The notes under the pieces: generated by a model
Databases searched by the model: none
What the model saw: only the letters and a program-made list of their open reading frames with translations
What the model was told of the DNA's origin: nothing
DNA from: Deltaproteobacteria bacterium UBA2957
GTDB taxonomy: Bacteria > Myxococcota_A > UBA796
Direction: 5' to 3'
Assembly: GCA_002348535.1 (NCBI GenBank)
Contig: DEBL01000278.1
Coordinates: 1 to 7,627 of the forward strand
Length of the DNA stretch: 7,627 nt
Program-made: the position numbers and the translations under genes
Shown: piece by piece, positions 1 through 5,022 of the stretch
Layout of the letters: each line of letters opens with the position of its first letter
How positions within the stretch are numbered: the stretch's first letter is position 1

Positions 1-1
1 C

Positions 2-760
2 TTTGGCTTCACGGTGGGACCCTTCATCGGTGGCGAGCTATCGGTTCATGGGTTGGCGGCCCCCATCTGGTTTGCCGCTGGTCTGTCCGCAATCAACCTA
101 TTCCTCGCGTTTATTTGGTTGAAAGAAACCCGGAACCCCGACACTGAGCGGCCCGAGCGGTCGATTAGTCCCGCAACTTTTGTCCGAGTGGTCGGACACC
201 CCGTCGTTGGCCTCTGCATCGCGCTGACATTCGTGATGACAGTCGCCTTTGCCATCATGGAAAGCAGCTTTACGCTGTTCGCGGAGCACGTTCGAGACCT
301 CGACGCGCGGACCGTGGGGCGAATGTTTGGTATCGCTGGCCTCACGATGATCGCAGTGCAGGGCACACTCATCGGTCGACTGGTCAAGCGGTTCGGCGAA
401 GCGCCCTTGGTCCCGGTCGGGGTGGCCTTGCTCGCCATTGGTCTTATTGTCCTGCCCTTCGCACCCCCGCCAACCGCGATGGTGCTCGTTTTTGTCGTAA
501 TGGCAATGGGACAAGGAATCGCCAGCCCCAGTCTGAACAGCTTGATCTCCAAAGGGGCAGCCCCGAATGAACAAGGGTTCGTGCTGGGCACCAACCAGTC
601 CATGAGCGCGCTTGCCCGAGCAATCGGACCCACATTCGCTGGATGGCTCTACCTCGGTGGTCCTGCATGGCCGTTTTTTGCGAGCGGCGGAATCTTGCTG
701 GTGTCCATCGCACTTGCTCGGGCAGCGGTAACACAACATGCAAAAAACATCGCAGTTTGA
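2..760 (+). CDS. MFS efflux-type transporter, C-terminal part (5' end outside window)
   Basis: The reading frame is already open at the left edge, so the true start lies upstream; the GTG at 14 is internal, not a start. The visible 252 residues begin inside a motif-C-like segment (GFTVGPFIGG, visible residues 2-11), which in 12-helix drug:H+ antiporters lies in helix 5. About seven further hydrophobic segments follow, fitting helices 6-12. A hydrophilic loop around KETRNPDTERPE (residues 41-52) fits the central cytoplasmic loop, and GRLVKRFGE looks like the second-half copy of motif A. The stretch from IASPSLNSLISKGA to QGFVLGTNQSMSALARAIGP matches the TetA-like drug/metabolite antiporter pattern. 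From the family I infer proton-coupled efflux across the inner membrane. The substrate cannot be told. A usual length near 400 residues would place roughly 150 residues outside the window. The lipoprotein gene starts 33 bases after the stop and may be cotranscribed. Confidence 0.9.
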   Translation, partial: FGFTVGPFIGGELSVHGLAAPIWFAAGLSAINLFLAFIWLKETRNPDTERPERSISPATFVRVVGHPVVGLCIALTFVMTVAFAIMESSFTLFAEHVRDLDARTVGRMFGIAGLTMIAVQGTLIGRLVKRFGEAPLVPVGVALLAIGLIVLPFAPPPTAMVLVFVVMAMGQGIASPSLNSLISKGAAPNEQGFVLGTNQSMSALARAIGPTFAGWLYLGGPAWPFFASGGILLVSIALARAAVTQHAKNIAV

Positions 761-784
761 TGTACACTCAACGACGACCACATC

Positions 785-788
785 GGAG
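785..788 (+). promoter_or_regulatory. Shine-Dalgarno site that decides the GTG start at 794
   Basis: GGAG ends five bases before GTG 794. It supports this rare start codon over the in-frame ATG at 818, which would leave only eight residues before the lipobox-like cysteine. Confidence 0.5.
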
Positions 789-793
789 CGCTT

Positions 794-1771
794 GTGCTGG
801 GGAACCATTCATTTTTGATGCTGTTGTTTGCGCTTGGGTGCAGCAACGAAAAGTCAGTCTCGCCCCCTGGAAACCAGGCACCTGAAGCTGAAATCACGCG
901 GCCTTTAGTGGGTGAATTGGTTCGCAACGGTGCGTTTTTTGTCGCCAGTGGTCGCGTGTCGGACACCGACCACAGTGCGGAAGAGTTGTCGGTCCGCTGG
1001 GTCATGAAAGACGAAGAGCGCTGCGGACCGCTTCCACCGGATGCCGAGGGAAACACTACCTGTGAACTGTCCTTCGGATGGGATCGGGCGGCGCTAACGA
1101 TGATTGTCGTCGACCCAGAAGGCGCGGAGGGCGACGATACCGTCGAAGTCACCGTCGAAGAAGCAGAGGCCCCTCAAGTCCGCATCACCAGTCCCGATGA
1201 TGGCGCCGAATACCGATCCGACGAACTCATCTATTTCACAGCCGAGGTATCCGACGGTGAGGACCGACCGGAGGGCATCGGACGCGTCTGGGAATCCGAC
1301 CAACAAGGATTGTTGGATATGAACGATACGGTGACGAGTGATGGGCGGGTTGAGGGCAGCATCCGACTGGAGCCAAACAACCACATCGTCCGGTTGTGGG
1401 CCACCGATACGAGCGGTCGAACCTCAGGCGACGAAGTCAATGTCCGGGTTTATCCACCGGCCGCTCCCCCAACCGTTTCCATCACGACTCCTGCTCCAGA
1501 CACTGTGTTTGAGCTCGGGTCGCTCATCGTATTCGAGGCAACGGTAGGCGATGAGCGGGACTCTGCTGACGCACTCGAGGTCGCTTGGGGGTCCAGCGCA
1601 GACGGCGCCCTCGGTGCAACCACGGCCGACTCGTCGGGCAACGTAACGTTCGCCAGTGACGAACTCTCAGAGGGCAATCACCTCGTCACCGTGACTGTCA
1701 CAGATTCAGATGGCATGACATCGACGGCGAACGTCACGATTGCGGTGGGTGGGGGCGACACAGGTCTCTAA
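794..1771 (+). CDS. Probable lipoprotein with three tandem Ig-like domains
   Basis: This 325-residue protein starts at GTG with a GGAG site upstream. The N-terminus is a short hydrophobic stretch (residues 7-15) ending in FALGC, with Cys16 followed by a Ser/Asn/Glu-rich linker. That resembles a type II signal peptide, although the n-region has no Lys or Arg and the -3 position is Ala rather than Leu. Three repeats follow at about 28-122, 126-219 and 224-317. Each opens with a PxVxIxxP-like strand (APEAEITRP, APQVRITSP, PPTVSITTP), has a VSD or VGD turn, and closes with a strand such as VTVTVTDSDG. This is the look of Ig-like / PKD-like beta-sandwich modules in bacterial surface proteins. Cys77 and Cys90 in repeat 1 could form a disulfide. 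The protein ends in a small Gly-rich tail (GGGDTGL). I do not recognise a specific family. I infer an envelope-anchored, acidic, binding or spacer protein with no catalytic domain. The stop codon overlaps that of the convergent gene. Confidence 0.8.
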   Translation: MLGNHSFLMLLFALGCSNEKSVSPPGNQAPEAEITRPLVGELVRNGAFFVASGRVSDTDHSAEELSVRWVMKDEERCGPLPPDAEGNTTCELSFGWDRAALTMIVVDPEGAEGDDTVEVTVEEAEAPQVRITSPDDGAEYRSDELIYFTAEVSDGEDRPEGIGRVWESDQQGLLDMNDTVTSDGRVEGSIRLEPNNHIVRLWATDTSGRTSGDEVNVRVYPPAAPPTVSITTPAPDTVFELGSLIVFEATVGDERDSADALEVAWGSSADGALGATTADSSGNVTFASDELSEGNHLVTVTVTDSDGMTSTANVTIAVGGGDTGL

Positions 1772-3396
1772 AAATCCAACTGAGCCCGGATCGGCCCGAG
1801 GTCGGCTTGAGCGTGTTTCAAAACCTTCATCACTTGGTCCGCCAACGCCGGACCCTCGCGTTCAATCGCCTCCCGAAGCGGTTGGACATCGCCGAGGGCG
1901 GCCTGAGAAGCGAGGCGGGCAATCAACGCTTTTCCGGTCGGGTCTTCATCCAGCCGGCCAGCCTGTGAAAGCGCCTCGTCCCACTCGCCTACGAGGGCGT
2001 GAGCAAGGGCGACGGGCGCCACCAACTCCGGGGTCACCTCACATCCCGCTTGCTCGGCTTCTTGCCCAACAGCAATCGCGGCCTCCGGGTCTCCCAGCTT
2101 CAGTTGAATGCGGGTCACGTTGTAGCAACTCTCGTGAAAGGGCCGCGGCGGGTGCACCACGGCCTCGCGGTACCAGTGGGCAGCCTGCACCGCCTCGCCT
2201 TGGTCCTCCAACCAGCGGGCCAATGCACCCATCGCGTAGCCGCTGGGAGCCCGCTCAATCGACGCCTTCCACAACGTTCCATCGTTGGCCCAGATGGGAA
2301 CTTGCATGGATGAACCAATGACGCATGCGAACACGGCCCCAACGCCCACGATTTGCCTCCAGCCTTGGTGCATGACGGATGCCACCATCCATGCAACCCC
2401 AACCATCGGTAGGTACATGTACCGGTCAACTACAGCACCAACATGGGCGACTGCCGCGAACGCTGGCGCGAGTCCGAGCCCCGCCACGATCAATCCGTAG
2501 CGGGCCAAGGTGCCGCCCGTCCATGCTAGAACAGCGAGGAGGACCACCGTGCATCCGGCCAGCCCCCAAGGAATCACCGGCTCCCACGCGAGGTGGATTA
2601 CGGGTGCTTCTGCCACCGGCCATATCAATTTGTCCAAGTACAACGCGAGCGCTGGACCGCTAAACGCGTTCAAGTGGGCGGCATCCGCTTGTGCGGGAGC
2701 GCCCACTCCAGCCCACCATCGCAGCACGAAGGCCGCAGCAAGCCCCCCAATCATCGCCAGATGGGCCATGAAGGTACCCCATCCCCCCCAGCGAACCCGA
2801 CTGGTGCACATCAACACGATCGGAGCAAAGGCAACGCTCTCTTTGCACAACATCGCCGCACAGGCCGCTGCGGCACCCCCAACAAGGGCCCCGAGACTTG
2901 GGCGATGTTTGCTGAGCAACAACAGTGCAAGCAACATCCACGCGGCCGCCATGGGATCGTTGCGCGCAGCGACAAACCCGACAGCCTCGACTTGAACGGG
3001 ATGAACCGCAAACACGGCCGCGCCAATCGTGGCAGCCATACGGCTCACCTTTAGCCTGTCGAGAAGCCGCAAGAGCAACACGACCGCCAGTCCGTGCCAA
3101 AGCAAGTTGTGAAAACGGTGCGCTCCGGGATCGAGCCCTGCAATCGCACGGGTGAGCGCCAAGTCCACCAACATTAGCGGGCGGTAATAGCCCGGCTCGG
3201 GTTCGGGTACCGGCGTCGAACCCCACAGGTCGGTCTGAAACATGGCGACCGCATTGGCGAGCGAATCCGTGAGAGAATTGTCCACAACAAGGAGGTGGTC
3301 ATCCCATACAAAGTCGCCCGACACGAGGGGTAAAAAAACCGCCAGCATGGCCGCAATGAGCAGCACTCGAGCATAAAATGGGGACGATAGGTTCAT
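1768..3396 (-). CDS. TMTC-like multi-spanning membrane protein with C-terminal TPR-like helices (putative glycosyltransferase)
   Basis: This 542-residue protein starts at ATG 3396. It has about ten hydrophobic segments in residues 1-365, then a soluble helical C-terminus. Motifs match bacterial relatives of TMTC-type O-mannosyltransferases (GT-C fold): FVWDDHLLV after helix 1 (Asp32-Asp33, the place of the catalytic acidic pair), GYYRPLML (69-76), HPVQVEAVGFVAARND (132-147), LCKESVAFAP (183-192) and VDRYMYLPMVG (323-333). IWANDGTLWKASIERAP (368-384) opens the TPR region, where about four helical hairpins reach the end. From the family I infer a polyprenyl-phosphate-sugar-dependent transferase of the inner membrane with its active site on the periplasmic side. 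Substrate and acceptor are unknown, and many bacterial homologues are uncharacterised. The usual ARAD/GRAD-like motif reads ARND here. No strong ribosome site precedes the ATG. The gene is divergent from imuB and convergent with the lipoprotein gene, sharing stop-codon bases with it. Confidence 0.82.
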   Translation of the reverse strand: MNLSSPFYARVLLIAAMLAVFLPLVSGDFVWDDHLLVVDNSLTDSLANAVAMFQTDLWGSTPVPEPEPGYYRPLMLVDLALTRAIAGLDPGAHRFHNLLWHGLAVVLLLRLLDRLKVSRMAATIGAAVFAVHPVQVEAVGFVAARNDPMAAAWMLLALLLLSKHRPSLGALVGGAAAACAAMLCKESVAFAPIVLMCTSRVRWGGWGTFMAHLAMIGGLAAAFVLRWWAGVGAPAQADAAHLNAFSGPALALYLDKLIWPVAEAPVIHLAWEPVIPWGLAGCTVVLLAVLAWTGGTLARYGLIVAGLGLAPAFAAVAHVGAVVDRYMYLPMVGVAWMVASVMHQGWRQIVGVGAVFACVIGSSMQVPIWANDGTLWKASIERAPSGYAMGALARWLEDQGEAVQAAHWYREAVVHPPRPFHESCYNVTRIQLKLGDPEAAIAVGQEAEQAGCEVTPELVAPVALAHALVGEWDEALSQAGRLDEDPTGKALIARLASQAALGDVQPLREAIEREGPALADQVMKVLKHAQADLGPIRAQLDF

Positions 3397-3422
3397 GATT
3401 CAACCATAGAGGAATCGACACA

Positions 3423-3451
3423 ATTCTACGACTGCGGACATTGTCTGTCCG
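3423..3451 (-). promoter_or_regulatory. Candidate sigma70-like promoter of the TMTC-like gene
   Basis: On the minus strand the -35 candidate is CGGACA (3451-3446, 4 of 6) and the -10 is TAGAAT (3428-3423, 5 of 6), with a 17-base spacer. The predicted start point near 3416 leaves a leader of about 20 bases before ATG 3396. A more distant TATATT (3487-3482) is an alternative -10. The -35 lies inside the dyad at 3434-3452, so a protein bound there would be expected to affect this promoter. Confidence 0.4.
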
Positions 3452-3452
3452 C
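3434..3452. promoter_or_regulatory. Inverted repeat in the divergent control region, possible operator
   Basis: The sequence is GCGGACA-TTGTC-TGTCCGC: two perfect 7-base arms around 5 bases. A smaller palindrome, GACA-T-TGTC, is nested at 3437-3445. A further TGTCC occurs at 3462-3466, inside the imuB -35 region. The dyad overlaps the candidate -35 of the minus-strand gene and lies just upstream of the imuB -35. I infer a regulator site; the regulator is unknown. A hairpin in RNA is less likely, because neither predicted transcript includes it. Confidence 0.45.
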
Positions 3453-3460
3453 CTCACTGA

Positions 3461-3489
3461 TTGTCCTGCGCACGCCTTCGAAATATACT
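3461..3489 (+). promoter_or_regulatory. imuB-dnaE2 promoter, predicted to give a leaderless mRNA
   Basis: The -35 is TTGTCC (3461-3466, 4 of 6) and the -10 is TATACT (3484-3489, 5 of 6), with an ideal 17-base spacer. Counting the usual distance from the -10 puts +1 at 3496, which is the A of the imuB ATG. The absence of any Shine-Dalgarno sequence upstream of that ATG fits a leaderless transcript. The LexA-type palindrome covers the end of the -10 and the start point. Confidence 0.6.
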
Positions 3490-3503
3490 GAACACATGTT
3501 CAG
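3488..3503. promoter_or_regulatory. LexA-type SOS operator overlapping the imuB -10 and start codon
   Basis: CTGAACA-CA-TGTTCAG has two perfect 7-base arms around 2 bases. Its GAAC-N4-GTTC core is that of the Gram-positive/actinobacterial LexA box (CGAACRNRYGTTYG), matching 12 of 14 positions with only the outermost bases differing. With the following G it also fits the M. xanthus LexA consensus as I remember it at all but one position. Its place, over the -10 end, the predicted start point and the ATG at 3496, suits a repressor. It precedes imuB-dnaE2, a classic SOS operon. No other GAAC-N4-GTTC site was noticed in the window. Confidence 0.72.
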
Positions 3504-5022
3504 GTATCTTGTTGCATACGCCCCTACGTTCCGCCTTGACCGATGTGGTTGGTCCGACCATGTCCCTGTGGTTCTGGTCTCTGAAGAACGCAATGCTCTC
3601 CGTGTTCAATCATGCACTTCGCGTGCCGCCAAGGCGGGCGTCCGAATTGGAATGAGTTTGTCGGCCGCGCGCGCGATCGTTCCCACACTTGAGGCAGAGT
3701 GCCTCAATCCGGACACAGAGGCGGCCGATCTCGAGTCGCTGGCCACCCAGCTGCTGCGCGTATCACCGTGCATCGCGCCCCTTCCTCCGGACGCCATTGT
3801 GGCTGAAGTTTCTCGGAGTCAAGCAGCCGGTTCCGAGCGATCCATCATGGAGCGAATTCGCATACGCATGAATCAACTCGGCCACACAGCCCATGTTGTG
3901 ATTGCGGATGAGCCAACCACTGCCCTGCATGTCGCGCGATGGCAACGCCGCAGCACCATTGTTCCCCCCAACCATGGCCCTCAAGCCTTGGCGCCTTTGC
4001 CGTTGCATGTGTTGGACATCCCTGAGTCTGAACACGCTCTATTGGCGAGCTTAGGAATTCATACGGTGGGGCAATTTTCCGCTGTTCCCGCCTCCAGTCT
4101 TACGGGTCGTTTCTCTCCTACTGTTCTGCTCGCTCACGCCCTGTCCTGTGGACGATCGGCGCGGCCAACCATGAGTCCATGGACAGAGTCCGGACCGATC
4201 TCTTTGACGCAAGATCTGCCCGCACCCATCGTCGAATTCGAGGCCTTAACGTTCGTGGTCGCTGGGCTGGTCCGCGAGCTCAGTGCTCGACTGACGGCCC
4301 GAGGCTCCGCCATCACTCAAATTGAACTGGTTCTTCGCTTGTCGAGTGGACGAACCCAGTCATTTGGACTCCGACTTGGCCCTCCCACACGAAACCCCAC
4401 CACCATTTTAAGTCGCATCCGAACCCGCACATCCGACTCCAAACTGGGTGGTTCCGTCACATCCATCGTTCTCACCACCAGCACTGCTGCCCCATTTGAT
4501 GGTCATCAACTCGATCTGCGCGATCCCCATCGCAGAGATGAAGCCATCGTCGATGTCAGTGCTCGACTGCAGGACGTCCTCGGCAGTCGAAGCGTGCTCT
4601 CCGCACGCGCCATCCCCCGCCATAGACCGGAGGGGGCGTGGCGTCCCGTCCCCTTCGGTTCCATTATTCCATCGGGGCCATCCGCTGCCGCTGTTGAACA
4701 ATACGCAACCCATGGCCCCGACCCCGTGGCCGCATGGAAAGGAAATCCTCAACCACTCGCCCCCGACCGACCACCCATCTTACTTTCGCCACCACAGGCC
4801 GTCGAAACCGACCTTCACCCCAACGGTGCTGTGACTTCACTGCATATTGATGGACGCTGGATTGAAGTGGACCGCCGAACGGGTCCGGAACACATCTCTG
4901 GGGAGTGGTGGGCTCGACCGTTCAACAGAATGTACTGGCGTTTTCAACTTTCCGACGGCCGACATTGTTGGGTGTACAACGAACATGACCGCTGGTGGCT
5001 GCATGGATGGTGGGACCGATGA
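3496..5022 (+). CDS. imuB: ImuB, non-catalytic Y-family polymerase-like mutasome adaptor
   Basis: This 508-residue protein has the usual ImuB length. In characterised systems ImuB links the beta clamp, ImuA and DnaE2 during SOS mutagenesis and does not itself polymerise. The N-terminal palm/finger-like region (about 1-150) shows AAKAGVRIGMSLSAARAIVP (45-64), typical of ImuB. The Y-family acidic residues are missing: the first strand reads RYLVAYAPTF where polymerases carry Asp, and PPDAIVAEVS (97-106) stands in place of SxDE. Helix-hairpin and little-finger-like parts follow, to about 335. QLDLR (338-342) is where ImuB proteins carry the clamp-binding pentapeptide. HRPEGAW (376-382) and the C-terminal module GPEHISGEWW (463-472) to WWLHGWW (500-506) are ImuB hallmarks. 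Start 3496 is chosen because the conserved first strand follows at once; there is no Shine-Dalgarno site, which suggests leaderless translation. The stop overlaps the dnaE2 start by four bases. No imuA lies upstream. Confidence 0.93.
   Translation: MFRYLVAYAPTFRLDRCGWSDHVPVVLVSEERNALRVQSCTSRAAKAGVRIGMSLSAARAIVPTLEAECLNPDTEAADLESLATQLLRVSPCIAPLPPDAIVAEVSRSQAAGSERSIMERIRIRMNQLGHTAHVVIADEPTTALHVARWQRRSTIVPPNHGPQALAPLPLHVLDIPESEHALLASLGIHTVGQFSAVPASSLTGRFSPTVLLAHALSCGRSARPTMSPWTESGPISLTQDLPAPIVEFEALTFVVAGLVRELSARLTARGSAITQIELVLRLSSGRTQSFGLRLGPPTRNPTTILSRIRTRTSDSKLGGSVTSIVLTTSTAAPFDGHQLDLRDPHRRDEAIVDVSARLQDVLGSRSVLSARAIPRHRPEGAWRPVPFGSIIPSGPSAAAVEQYATHGPDPVAAWKGNPQPLAPDRPPILLSPPQAVETDLHPNGAVTSLHIDGRWIEVDRRTGPEHISGEWWARPFNRMYWRFQLSDGRHCWVYNEHDRWWLHGWWDR
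5009..5014 (+). promoter_or_regulatory. Shine-Dalgarno-like site of dnaE2 within the imuB end
   Basis: GGTGGG ends four bases before ATG 5019, inside the last codons of imuB. Together with the ATGA stop/start overlap it suggests translational coupling, so that ImuB and DnaE2 are made together. Confidence 0.4.

Noticed and set aside
14..16. GTG as the start of the transporter gene
   Set aside because: The frame is open to the left edge, and the preceding codons (Phe-Gly-Phe-Thr) complete a conserved motif, so the GTG is internal.
740..768. Separate promoter for the lipoprotein gene (TACACT-like -10)
   Set aside because: The -10 match is only 4 of 6 and no convincing -35 lies at the right distance. 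Cotranscription with the transporter gene is at least as likely.
46..808. Long open frames on the minus strand opposite the transporter gene
   Set aside because: They are antisense to a clear MFS coding frame, lack domain-like or membrane-like patterns, and show the Arg/Ser/Pro/Cys-rich composition of shadow frames in GC-rich DNA.
1768..1801. Terminator at the end of the TMTC-like gene (T-run on the minus strand before the stop)
   Set aside because: Five T residues are present, but I find no stable GC-rich stem immediately before them.
1740..3155. Several plus-strand open frames of 70-190 residues inside the TMTC-like gene
   Set aside because: The minus-strand frame carries recognisable motifs along its whole length. 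These frames are Pro/Arg/His-rich and have no start signals.
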